DNA of 64,000 bases from Bacteroidota bacterium (GCA_019638705.1 JAHBTI010000003.1:1-64000), one strand, 5' to 3'; counted from the stretch's first letter, positions 9,184 to 17,372 are shown. Numbers and translations: made by a program. The notes: generated by a model not told the origin, from the letters alone.

Positions 9184-10227
9184 TTGAAAATCGCAACAAC
9201 ATATTCTTTTAAACGAATTACACTCGGATATTTTCTTTGGTGGATTTTTTGGACATTGGTGCAAACCTTTGTGCTTCACCGTTTAAATTTAAGCTGGAGC
9301 ATTTCCATAACAGACGCTCTTATTTTCAACGGAGTAATTGGGCTTTCGGCTTGTGCCGCAAGTTGCCTGTATCGCTATTATAAGCCCGACAGGTCAAACA
9401 GAATTTACCTTGTGGTGTTTGCGCTTTTCATTACCGTTGTGTTGTGCAATGTGTTTAAATGGTTGTTGCAATACATTTATGTTTCAAATGCAGATTATCT
9501 GAATTTCTTGGAGGCTTCAATGCCTGTGCGTTTTGTGTTTGCTTTGATGATGATGTCATTTGTAAATATTTTGAATTTGACGGCTAATTCCATGCAAGAG
9601 CAAACCAACCAAGAGCAGCGCGAAACGGAAACCAAACAATTAGCCAAAGAAGCTGAACTCATTAAATTGCGACAACAATTACAACCGCATTTTTTGTTTA
9701 ACAGCTTAAATTCAATCAGCGCGCTCGCAGGTTCTAAACCCGAAGAAGCGCGGAAAATGATTTATCAGCTTTCTGATTTTTTGCGCGGCACCTTGAAAAA
9801 AGACGAGCAGGAAACTATTTTCTTTAAAGAAGAATTGCAGCATTTAAGTTTGTATTTGGATATTGAAAAAGTGCGTTTCGGTCATCGCCTCAACATTGAT
9901 TTGAATTGTGATGAAAATACAGAGCAGGCAAAAATTCCGCATTTGCTTTTACAACCAATTGTTGAAAATGCCATAAAATTTGGGCTTTACGGAACGATTG
10001 ACGAAATTACCGTGAGCATAAAAGCACACGTTGAAAATTCAAACTTAATTGTGGAAGTAAAAAATCCCTTTGACGAACAAACGCAAAATGCAAAGAAAGG
10101 AACGGGCTTTGGTTTGACATCGGTGCAACGCCGTTTGTTTTTACTCTATTCCCGCAATGATTTATTGACTACCGAAAAACAAGAAACTATTTTTATTACA
10201 CGATTAAAAATTCCGCAAACTGTTTGA
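9184..10227 (+). CDS. LytS/YehU-type sensor histidine kinase
   Basis: 347 residues. Four hydrophobic segments (about 13-31, 40-63, 73-100, 113-135) anchor it in the inner membrane. The phospho-acceptor block is LRQQLQPHFLFNSLNSISAL with His169 (His_kinase family PF06580), and the HATPase_c domain follows with VENAIKFG and GTGFGLTSVQRRL. The start appears to be TTG at 9184, since no ATG lies in frame before the fourth membrane segment; it is 8 nt after the DUF4288 stop. It should phosphorylate the LytTR regulator encoded 1 nt downstream. Signal unknown. Confidence 0.9.
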   Translation: MKIATTYSFKRITLGYFLWWIFWTLVQTFVLHRLNLSWSISITDALIFNGVIGLSACAASCLYRYYKPDRSNRIYLVVFALFITVVLCNVFKWLLQYIYVSNADYLNFLEASMPVRFVFALMMMSFVNILNLTANSMQEQTNQEQRETETKQLAKEAELIKLRQQLQPHFLFNSLNSISALAGSKPEEARKMIYQLSDFLRGTLKKDEQETIFFKEELQHLSLYLDIEKVRFGHRLNIDLNCDENTEQAKIPHLLLQPIVENAIKFGLYGTIDEITVSIKAHVENSNLIVEVKNPFDEQTQNAKKGTGFGLTSVQRRLFLLYSRNDLLTTEKQETIFITRLKIPQTV

Positions 10228-10228
10228 T

Positions 10229-10969
10229 ATGAAAAAAATTATCATCATAGACGATGAACCTTTGGCACGAAGCATTGTAATTGAATATTTGCAGGCGCGA
10301 AAAGATTTTGAACTCGTTGCCGAGTGTAACAACGGTTACGAAGGAGTGAAAGCAATTATGCAACACAAGCCCGATTTAATTTTTTTGGATATACAAATGC
10401 CGAAAATAAACGGTTTTGAAATGCTGGAATTGTTAGACCAGGTTCCTTCCGTAATTTTTGCAACTGCTTTTGACGAATACGCCATTAAAGCTTTTGAAGC
10501 CAACGCGGTTGATTATTTATTAAAACCCTTCAGCAAGGAGCGTTTCAATTCGGCGATAGAAAAATGGTTATCAAAAAATAAAAACGAGGAAGAAAAAAAC
10601 ATGGAGACCTTGTTGGAACAGCACAACAAGCAACCCGAAGAACAAAACAGAATTGTGGTGAAAGTAAACAACGAAATTTCAATCGTTCCCGTGCACGACA
10701 TAGTTTACATTGAAGCCTTTGACGATTATGTGAAATTGTTTACCAAAGACAATTATTTTTTGAAGAAAAAAACCATGAATTATTACGAAGATGTGTTGGA
10801 TACCGAACTGTTTTTTAGAACACACCGCTCGTATATCATCAATTTGCAGCAACTCACCCGCATAGAGCCTATGGAAAAAAACACCTATATCGCGCTCTTA
10901 AAAAACGGAAAGAAAATTCCGTTGAGCCGAACAGGGTATGCTAAATTAAAAGAGAAACTGGGGATTTGA
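10229..10969 (+). CDS. LytTR-family response regulator
   Basis: 246 residues. The receiver domain has the acidic pair in IIIIDDEP, phospho-acceptor Asp54 (LIFLDIQMP) and Lys in VDYLLKPF. A Glu/Lys-rich linker leads to a C-terminal LytTR DNA-binding domain (from about residue 140: DIVYIEAFDDYVKLFTKDNYF, FFRTHRSYIINLQQLTRIEP, KKIPLSRTGYAKLKEKL). It starts 1 nt after the kinase stop, so the pair is translationally coupled. Targets are unknown; the linked LiaF-like and DUF4288 genes are candidates. Confidence 0.95.
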   Translation: MKKIIIIDDEPLARSIVIEYLQARKDFELVAECNNGYEGVKAIMQHKPDLIFLDIQMPKINGFEMLELLDQVPSVIFATAFDEYAIKAFEANAVDYLLKPFSKERFNSAIEKWLSKNKNEEEKNMETLLEQHNKQPEEQNRIVVKVNNEISIVPVHDIVYIEAFDDYVKLFTKDNYFLKKKTMNYYEDVLDTELFFRTHRSYIINLQQLTRIEPMEKNTYIALLKNGKKIPLSRTGYAKLKEKLGI

Positions 10970-10971
10970 AG

Positions 10972-11000
10972 CCCCCCAACCCCCCAAGGGGGAATTTAAA
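10972..11000. repeat. C/G-tract dispersed element, copy 1
   Basis: Runs of C and G (AGCCCCCCAACCCCCCAAGG then GGG and AATTTAAA) between the LytTR gene and the end of the T9SS array. A near-identical element is at 14881-14910, and in both places it directly follows a stop/start overlap and a signal-peptide-like start. Similar C/G-tract elements are common in Bacteroidota intergenic DNA (general knowledge). Confidence 0.8.
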
Positions 11001-11028
11001 AGCAGTACATCAAAAAAATATTTTTCAT
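10996..11028 (-). pseudogene. Relic start of a B-type array gene
   Basis: An ATG overlapping the TGA of the last array gene reads MKNIFLMYCF then TAA, running into the C/G-tract element. It has the same junction, the same first codons and the same element as the start of the array gene at 14941. It is best read as the 5' remnant of a further array member whose body has been lost. Confidence 0.5.
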
Positions 11029-12242
11029 TTTGCAATAATCAACTTTTTACTGATTGTTTTTTGTTGCTTGTTTGTGATTTTTAAAATGTAAACGCCGTTT
11101 GATAAATTCAGTTCCACATCGCTTGTGTAATTTTTTATTTCTGCTTTTTTGTTTAACACCGTTCTGCCTGTTACATCAATAATTAAAATATCCAATTCTT
11201 CATTTGGTATGCTACTTTCAACCTTTATTAAATCATTTGCAGGATTAGGGTAAACTTCTAACTTCAAACCTCCAACTTCAAACTTTTTAATTCCTGTCGT
11301 ATCAATAATTTTCTCTTTCACATTCACAATCACCGTATCCCATTTCAAAGGGCTGCACTCTAACTCCTGCCTTACTACATAAGTATGTGTACCCAATGCA
11401 GGTTTTACCCACATACCACTCATGGTATCTATGGCTGTTGTGCTTGGCAGCTTGTACCACACGCAACCTGTATCAATGGCAAAGTCGTTTTCTCTGCCTA
11501 TATATACGCTATCGTTTAAAAATATGGTAGTATCTCTGCCTGCGTAGGCTTCTAAATCTATGGGTATGCAGCTTATGTCGTCTATACCCATGTCTGTAAA
11601 CATTATTGATGATGTGTTTGGATTTATTAATAAAGTTTCTGTATTATCACTTGACAAAAAATTACCAATCAACAAATATTTTTCTGTACCGTTGGCAGTA
11701 AATGTGCCTGTTATAGCTACCCAATTTAGTGTATCAGTGATAATGTTTCCTTGCGGATTTTGTATTTGCGGTGCAATATAGGTTAAAGCAACATTGCATT
11801 CTACTGTATCTACTTCATTACCGCCAAAATATGCACCTATACCATCTATGCCATAAGTACTCGGATTTGAAATATTTACATAAAATTTCACACAATACGT
11901 TTTACCCGCTTGTAAATTAGATTTTAACCAATTTTTAGCATTCGCTCTTAGTGTATGATTATACCAATACACAGTAGATAATAGAATGTATGATTCTCCT
12001 GAACGGGGATATTGATAACAACCTGACCAATAAGGTACTCGGTCAAGACAAGTACTAAAAAAACCAAATCCTTGACATGATAAATCTGTTCCCCACCAAT
12101 CTTTTACAGCCCAAGTATAAGAAGGTGGTGCAGAACAAATAAAATATTCCTCAAAGCTGCCATTGCTCACATAATTACCAATACGTTGCGATTTACCGCT
12201 AAAGCAAAACAAAACCAACACTATCAAAACGTAATTTCTCAT
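11025..12242 (-). CDS. T9SS type A sorting-domain protein, array paralogue A1
   Basis: 405 residues. Signal peptide (MRNYVLIVLVLFCFSGKS), then an NGSFE-type jelly-roll-like module (QRIGNYVSNGSFEEY ... NLQAGKTYCVKFYVN ... YGIDGIGAYFGGNEVDT ... TGTFTANGTEKYLLIGNFLS), an Ig-like module (AYAGRDTTIFLNDSVYIGRE ... GTHTYVVRQELECS), and a type A sorting domain (VYPNPANDLIKVES ... GVYILKITNKQQKTISKK). The product should be exported by T9SS and attached to or released from the cell surface. Its ATG overlaps the stop of the upstream B1 fragment by 4 nt. The first 90 mature residues differ most from the paralogues; ligand unknown. Confidence 0.85.
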   Translation of the reverse strand: MRNYVLIVLVLFCFSGKSQRIGNYVSNGSFEEYFICSAPPSYTWAVKDWWGTDLSCQGFGFFSTCLDRVPYWSGCYQYPRSGESYILLSTVYWYNHTLRANAKNWLKSNLQAGKTYCVKFYVNISNPSTYGIDGIGAYFGGNEVDTVECNVALTYIAPQIQNPQGNIITDTLNWVAITGTFTANGTEKYLLIGNFLSSDNTETLLINPNTSSIMFTDMGIDDISCIPIDLEAYAGRDTTIFLNDSVYIGRENDFAIDTGCVWYKLPSTTAIDTMSGMWVKPALGTHTYVVRQELECSPLKWDTVIVNVKEKIIDTTGIKKFEVGGLKLEVYPNPANDLIKVESSIPNEELDILIIDVTGRTVLNKKAEIKNYTSDVELNLSNGVYILKITNKQQKTISKKLIIAK

Positions 12243-12544
12243 TTTGCAATCGTTAATTTTTTCACGTTAATTTTATTTTCTGAATTGGTAAAGCGCACAA
12301 AATACACGCCGTTAATCAAATCTATTTCCATATCAGTTGTGTAATCTTTCAACTTCACACGTTTGTTTACCACTTTTCTGCCCCAAACATCTGTAATTTC
12401 TACCTGTAAATCTTCTGTTTCATTTTTGCTTTTCAAAGTTATTTTGTTTTGTGCAGGGTTAGGAAACAATTCAATGTGCCACCTTTGTTTTAGTTTGGAG
12501 TTTGTGTGTTTGAAGCTACAAACCTTGTGTCTGTTTCCAAACAT
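12239..12544 (-). pseudogene. Array gene B1, 3' part: T9SS sorting domain in shifted frame
   Basis: Encodes a type A sorting domain (ELFPNPAQNKITLKSKNETE ... GVYFVRFTNSENKINVKKLTIAK) in a frame one nucleotide off from the upstream ORF ending at 12490. In the homologues at 14256 and 17407 the helical module and the sorting domain are one continuous ORF, so 12239-13053 is one gene broken by a frameshift near 12490-12520. Its own ATG at 12544 is probably not used. Without the shift the secreted part would lack its T9SS signal. Confidence 0.7.
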
Positions 12545-13053
12545 TTACAATCTTCATACTTTACAACTGTTTTATAAAGGTTTTTGTATAATTCACGCGC
12601 TCTATAAATACTTGCGCCGTATTCATTAAGACATAGATGAGCCATGTTTAATAATTTGAGGCTATCATTAGGAGCATAGGTTGTGCTTTCTTTTACAGTT
12701 TGAAAATAATTTGCATACAACCGATAAAAGCTAATAATTTTTTCTTCTACTTTATTTGCAACAGTTATGCTCTTTAGCATTTTCCGTGCCGCTTCATAAT
12801 TTCCATTAAGCAAGGTTTCAAAAACATTTTCTAATTCCCCAAGATTGGTTGTAGCCGTCATTTTATTATACCAATCGTTATAATACTTTTCTCTGGCAAC
12901 TTTGTCGTTCCTCAATATGTGATACATATTCGCGTCTGCGGCATAGCCTTTGGGCGTTTGAGAGTATATGTAATCAAACGCTGTGCCACCGTCGCATTGC
13001 GATTTGCCTCTAATGCAGCACAAAATCAACACTATCAAAAAACAATTTTTCAC
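12490..13053 (-). CDS. Array gene B1, 5' part: secreted helical-module protein (frameshifted)
   Basis: 187 residues. Signal peptide (KNCFLIVLILCCIRGKSQ) and an alpha-helical module (TTNLGELENVFETLLNGNYEAARKML ... FYRLYANYFQTV ... LLNMAHLCLNEYGASIYRARELY) resembling TPR-like helices. The homologous module ends the giant protein at 17407 and makes up the body of the gene at 14256. The start is GTG at 13053, overlapping the upstream TGA by 4 nt. The ORF ends in NTQTPN and TAA; a -1 shift there would join the sorting domain at 12239. This could be mutation, sequencing error or, less likely, programmed slippage. Confidence 0.65.
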   Translation of the reverse strand: MKNCFLIVLILCCIRGKSQCDGGTAFDYIYSQTPKGYAADANMYHILRNDKVAREKYYNDWYNKMTATTNLGELENVFETLLNGNYEAARKMLKSITVANKVEEKIISFYRLYANYFQTVKESTTYAPNDSLKLLNMAHLCLNEYGASIYRARELYKNLYKTVVKYEDCKCLETDTRFVASNTQTPN

Positions 13054-14259
13054 TTCGCAATAATCAACTTCTTAATTACACTTCTTTTTTCTTTGTCTGA
13101 AAGCATCACAAAATAAATTCCATTCTCTAACCCGCTCACATCTATTTGAGAATGTTTAGTTGTTACTATTGAATGTTTAATTACCTCACCCAAAATAGTT
13201 ATTATTTGCAATTCCGCTTCCCCATTAAGCATTAAACATTCAACATTTAACATTCCGCTTGTCGGGTTCGGGTAAATTTTCAATTTTTCATTCTCAATTC
13301 TTAATTCGTTTACGTTTATATCTGTGGTATCAACAACTTTCACATTCACAATCACCGTGTCCCACTTCAAACTACTGCACTCCAACTCCTGCCGCACAAC
13401 GTAAGTATGCGTACCTATTGGTGGCTTTACCCACATACCGCTTATGGTATCCATGGCTGTGGTGTTTGGCAGCTTGTACCACACACAGCCTGTATCTATA
13501 GCAAAGTCGTTTTCTCTGCCTATATACACGCTATCATTTAAAAATATGGTGGTATCTCTGCCTGCGTAAGCGGGCAAATCAAGTTCTATGCACGAAACAG
13601 CGTCTATTAGTACATTCGTGTATATCTCGGGCAAATTTGTGGGGTTTACTACTAAAGTAGATAAATCTTCGTTTGCTAAAAAATTTCCCAACAGCAAAAA
13701 TTTTTCTGTGCCGTTGGCTGTAAACGTACCTGTTATTGCCGTCCAATTAACGGTGTCTGTAATAACATTGCCCTGCGGGTTTTGCACCTGTGGGTTAAGA
13801 TGCGTTAAGGGCACACCACATATTGTAATAGTGTCTAAATTATTATCCCCGAAATACGCTCCAAAGCCGTCTATACCATAAGTACTGTTATCCGTTATAT
13901 TCACATGAAATCTTACACAATAAGTTTTACCCGCCCGCAAATTTGCTTTTAAACGGTTTTTTAAGTGCCCTCTAGAGTTACTTGGCTGACTATTCAGACC
14001 TGTAATCATGTATGCGTTTCCTGAATGAGGATATTGATATGCATAGTTATTTATAGGCACATATCCATTACACACACTATACCAGCCCCCCCCAGATAGA
14101 CATTGTGTAGAATCAACGCCTGACCAATAAGTAGCAATTGCCGGAAAAGTACAATTTCCAATTATTTTTTCAAAACTACCATTGTTCACATAGTTACCTA
14201 TACGCTGCGCCTTAACAACACAACACAACACAACACAACACAATTATTAATTTTTTCAT
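13050..14259 (-). CDS. T9SS type A protein, array paralogue A2 with out-of-frame signal peptide
   Basis: Body of about 390 residues with the same layout as A1: QRIGNYVNNGSFEKI, the NGSFE module, the Ig-like module (AYAGRDTTIFLNDSVYIGRE) and a type A sorting domain (IYPNPTSGMLNVECLM ... GIYFVMLSDKEKRSVIKKL). The natural ATG at 14259 overlaps the preceding stop by 4 nt, as at the other array junctions, but reads only 15 codons before TAA because of five TGTTG units (14216-14240). The body is open only from a TTG at 14243, giving a poor signal peptide. With six or three units the ATG would give MKKLIIVLCC...VVKAQR, a good one. Predicted OFF in this sequence. Confidence 0.75.
14216..14240. repeat. 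Pentanucleotide repeat (TGTTG)5 in A2 signal peptide
   Basis: Five perfect CAACA units on the + strand, which read TGTTG on the coding strand, within the hydrophobic core of the A2 signal peptide. A change of one unit shifts the frame. Five units put the ATG at 14259 out of frame; three or six would restore it. Confidence 0.9.
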
Positions 14260-14984
14260 TTTGCAATCAATAGTTTTTTAGCAATGGTTTTGTTTTGCTT
14301 ATTAGTAATAGTTACCACATACGCGCCATTAATTAAGTTCAGTTCCATGCTTGTAACAAAGGCATTTATTTTTACTCGTTTGTCTAATAACTTTCTGTTT
14401 AATACATCGGTAATAACAATCTTCAAGTCTTCGTTTTCATTATTACTTCTTAATGTTACTTCATTTTGTGCAGGATTTGGAAACATCTCTATACTCCAAT
14501 GCTCTGTTGATTGATTTGAAATCTCTGACTGTGCAGTTGCAAACCTCGCTTCTTCACCGCTCACGTTGCAATCTTGATACGCCAGCACCAAATTATAAAT
14601 GCTGTTAAACAAGGCTCTTGCTTTGTAAATGCTTGCGCCGTATTCAATAGGGCATAGATTAGCCATGTTTGTTAATGCAAGGCTGTCATCAGGGGTAAAT
14701 GTTGCATCTTCGTCCGTAAGAATTTGCAAATAATCAGCGTACAAATTGTAGTAGTTTATGTCATTTGCCTCAATGTAATTTTCGGTACTTAATGCTGCTA
14801 ATATACTTCGCGCTTCGGTATAATGTCCCGTATATAATTTTTCCTGCGCCAAAGCTAATTGCCCTAAATTGGTAGTGTATAAGCCCCCCCACCCCCCAAG
14901 GGGGGATTTAAAAGAAGTACTATCAAAAAATAATTTTTCATTTTGAAATAATAAGTTTCTTCGTAACGTTCCCATATTTTTCAA
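14256..14984 (-). CDS. Array gene B2: truncated helical-module protein with T9SS type A domain
   Basis: The body from 14880 downward (TTNLGQLALAQEKLYTGHYT ... SIYNLVLAYQDCN) is nearly identical to the end of the giant protein at 17407, followed by a type A sorting domain (MFPNPAQNEVTLRSN ... GAYVVTITNKQNKTIAKK). Upstream of 14880 homology stops exactly at the C/G-tract element. The ORF start at 14984 overlaps A3 in another frame and gives no signal peptide. The likely intended ATG at 14941 overlaps the A3 stop (ATGA) and encodes MKNYFLIVLLL, but reads out of frame after the G tracts; one more G would join it. Probably a decayed or switchable gene. Confidence 0.6.
   Translation of the reverse strand: MKNMGTLRRNLLFQNEKLFFDSTSFKSPLGGWGGLYTTNLGQLALAQEKLYTGHYTEARSILAALSTENYIEANDINYYNLYADYLQILTDEDATFTPDDSLALTNMANLCPIEYGASIYKARALFNSIYNLVLAYQDCNVSGEEARFATAQSEISNQSTEHWSIEMFPNPAQNEVTLRSNNENEDLKIVITDVLNRKLLDKRVKINAFVTSMELNLINGAYVVTITNKQNKTIAKKLLIAK
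14881..14910. repeat. C/G-tract dispersed element, copy 2
   Basis: Seven C, one A, six C, AA, six G, then ATTTA. It lies inside the 5' end of array gene B2. On the coding strand it is translated as the unusual stretch SPLGGWGGL. Near-identical to the element at 10972, including the following TTTAAAA and AGTAC segment. Confidence 0.8.
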
Positions 14985-16137
14985 CTTTAAAATTTACAAA
15001 ATAAATCCCATTATCCAAACCACTCACATCTATTTGAGAATGTTTAGTTGTTACTATTGAATGTTTAATAACCTTACCCAAAATAGTTATTACCTGCAAT
15101 TCCGCTTCCCCATTCAACATTTCACATTCAACATTTAACATTCCGCTCGTCGGGTTCGGGTAAATTCTCAACTTTTCATTTTCAATTCTTAATTCGTTTA
15201 CGTTTATGTCTGTCGTATCAACTTTTTCCTTTACCGTTACCACAACCGTGTCCCATTTTAAGCTGCTGCACTCTAACTCCTGCCGCACAACGTAAGTATG
15301 CGTACCTATTGGTGGCTTTACCCAAAACCCGCTTATAGTATCTATTGCCGTAGTATTTGGCAGCTTGTACCATACGCAACCTGTATCAATAGCAAAGTCG
15401 TTTTCCCGCCCTATATATACACTATCGTTTAAAAATATGGTAGTATCTCTGCCCGCGTAAGCGGGTAAATCTACTTCTATGCAACTTACGTCGTCGATAT
15501 ATAAATCTACACCCACACCTCTCCATGTTTCCGCAGGATTTATAAGTAAAGTATCTGTGTCTTCATCAGATAAAAAATTTCCCAACACTAAATATTTTTC
15601 TGTGCCGTTGGCGGTAAACGTACCTGTTATAGCTACCCAATTTAGTGTATCTGTTATAATATTACCTTGTGGGTTTTTTACCTGTGGGGTAATATATGTT
15701 AATGGTATATTACAATGTGTTATAGTATCTATTTCACTACCTCCAAAATATGCAGCGAAGCCGTCCATACCATAGGGGTCATAGTCAAAAAGATTTACAT
15801 AAAACCTTACACAATAGGTTTTCCCTGCCTGCAAAGTAGATTTTAAACGGTTTTTAGGATACCCTCTTATTGCAGAAGGGTAATAAAAATTTGTAATAAG
15901 ATGATTTTGTCCCGAATGAGGATATTGATATGAGCCATTTGAGAAAGGGACAGAACCATTACATACGCCTGCTGCTCCCGCCCACCAGACGTTCGAAGAA
16001 TCGATACTCATCCAGTTTTTTACCACCAAACAAGTATAAGATTGTTCAAAACTACCATTTGCCACATAGTTCCCCACGCGTTGAGCATTGCCTTTACAAC
16101 AAATCAAAAAACATAGTATCAAAAAATAATTTTTCAT
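14938..16137 (-). CDS. T9SS type A sorting-domain protein, array paralogue A3
   Basis: 399 residues with a clear signal peptide (MKNYFLILCFLICCKGNA), the NGSFE-type module (QRVGNYVANGSFEQSY ... GMDGFAAYFGGSEIDTI ... TFTANGTEKYLVLGNFLS), the Ig-like module (AYAGRDTTIFLNDSVY) and a type A sorting domain (IYPNPTSGMLNVECEM ... IDVSGLDNGIYFVNFKVEKYGNVTKKLIISK). The ATG overlaps the A4 stop by 4 nt. It is closest to A2 in its last 90 residues and probably arose with it by duplication. Intact and predicted secreted. Confidence 0.85.
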   Translation of the reverse strand: MKNYFLILCFLICCKGNAQRVGNYVANGSFEQSYTCLVVKNWMSIDSSNVWWAGAAGVCNGSVPFSNGSYQYPHSGQNHLITNFYYPSAIRGYPKNRLKSTLQAGKTYCVRFYVNLFDYDPYGMDGFAAYFGGSEIDTITHCNIPLTYITPQVKNPQGNIITDTLNWVAITGTFTANGTEKYLVLGNFLSDEDTDTLLINPAETWRGVGVDLYIDDVSCIEVDLPAYAGRDTTIFLNDSVYIGRENDFAIDTGCVWYKLPNTTAIDTISGFWVKPPIGTHTYVVRQELECSSLKWDTVVVTVKEKVDTTDINVNELRIENEKLRIYPNPTSGMLNVECEMLNGEAELQVITILGKVIKHSIVTTKHSQIDVSGLDNGIYFVNFKVEKYGNVTKKLIISK

Positions 16138-17372
16138 TTTGCAATCACCAACTTTTTACTGATTGTTTTTTGCTGCTTGTTGGTGATTTTTAAAATGTAA
16201 ATGCCATTCTCTAACCCACTCACATCTATTTCCCCTTTGCCCTCTTTCAACTTTAAATTTTCATCTTTCAACTCTTTCCCAAGCACATCAATTATTTTAA
16301 TTTCCACCTCGCCATTCATAACTCCTAACTCAACACTCATAACTGAAGAAACGGGGTTCGGGTAAACTCTCAACTTTAAACTCTCATCTTCAAACTCCTC
16401 AACTCCTGTCGTATCAATAATTTTCTCTTTCACATTCACAATCACCGTGTCCCATTTCAAACTGCTGCACTCCAACTCCTGCCGCACAACGTAAGTATGC
16501 GTTCCTATTGGTGGCTTTACCCACATACCGCTTATGGTATCTATGGCTGTGGTGCTTGGCAGCTTGTACCACACGCAACCTGTATCAATGGCAAAATCGT
16601 TTTCACGCCCTATATACACGCTATCGCCTATAAATATGGTGGTATCTCTGCCTGCGTAGGCTTCTAAATCTATGGGTATGCAGCTTACATCATCTATACA
16701 AAACTCCGAATATATCATTGGTAAATGTGTCGGGTTTATCATTAAAGTATCTGTATCCTCATTTGATAAAAAATTACTAAGTACCAAATATTTTTCTGTG
16801 CCGTTGGCAGTAAATGTGCCTGTTATTGGTATCCAATTTAAAGTGTCTGTAATAATATTGCCCTGCAGGTTTTGCACTTGTGGTGTTAAATAGCTTAAAG
16901 GTACATGGCAATAAGTTATAGTATCTATCTCGTTTCCGCCAAAATATGCGCCAATACCATCTATACCGTAAGGGCTTCCATTTGAAACATTAGCATAAAA
17001 TTTAACGCAGTAGTTTTTTCCCTCCTTCAATGTGGCTTTTAAGCGGTTTCTTGCAGGTGTTCGCTGCTCGGTTGGAGTGAAAGTTGTGTAATAAAAAACT
17101 CCACCATAGAACGCTTGCCCTGAATGTGGATATTGATAAGAGTCTATTACTCCTCCTGCCGACCATTTAGGCACTTTTCCATTACATATGCTTAACCATA
17201 CCCCGCCCCCACATGATGTATCTATACCTGTCCAATACTTAGCTTTTTGTATCATGTAGGGTGTTGAGCAATCATAATATTTTTCAAAATCACCATTAGC
17301 AATATAGTTACCTATGCGCTGCGCTGCGCTGCGCTGCGCTGTTAAGCAAAATAAAAACACACCAAGTTGCAT
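16134..17372 (-). CDS. T9SS type A sorting-domain protein, array paralogue A4
   Basis: 412 residues from the ATG at 17372. A short signal peptide (MQLGVFLFCLTAQRSAAQ) runs through a (AGCGC)5 repeat, then the NGSFE module (RIGNYIANGDFEKYYDCS ... YGIDGIGAYFGGNEIDT), the Ig-like module and a type A sorting domain (VYPNPVSSVMSVELGV ... GIYILKITNKQQKTISKKLVIAK). The tail is a mosaic: its IDVSGLENGIY resembles A2/A3 and its ILKITNKQQKTISKK matches A1. The start codon lies in the loop/stem of the hairpin that ends the giant gene. An upstream in-frame start at 17483 would overlap that gene and lacks a signal peptide. Confidence 0.75.
   Translation of the reverse strand: MQLGVFLFCLTAQRSAAQRIGNYIANGDFEKYYDCSTPYMIQKAKYWTGIDTSCGGGVWLSICNGKVPKWSAGGVIDSYQYPHSGQAFYGGVFYYTTFTPTEQRTPARNRLKATLKEGKNYCVKFYANVSNGSPYGIDGIGAYFGGNEIDTITYCHVPLSYLTPQVQNLQGNIITDTLNWIPITGTFTANGTEKYLVLSNFLSNEDTDTLMINPTHLPMIYSEFCIDDVSCIPIDLEAYAGRDTTIFIGDSVYIGRENDFAIDTGCVWYKLPSTTAIDTISGMWVKPPIGTHTYVVRQELECSSLKWDTVIVNVKEKIIDTTGVEEFEDESLKLRVYPNPVSSVMSVELGVMNGEVEIKIIDVLGKELKDENLKLKEGKGEIDVSGLENGIYILKITNKQQKTISKKLVIAK
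17316..17340. repeat. Pentanucleotide repeat (AGCGC)5 at A4 signal-peptide cleavage region
   Basis: Five perfect GCGCT units on the + strand, read as AGCGC on the coding strand and encoding AQRSAAQR. Loss or gain of one or two units would break the frame between the ATG at 17372 and the mature protein. Currently in frame. Confidence 0.9.

Noticed and set aside
14243..14259. TTG at 14243 as the normal start of A2
   Set aside because: It yields MCCVVLCCVVKAQ with no basic N-region and breaks the stop/start overlap kept at the other joints; the out-of-frame ATG at 14259 is the better original start.
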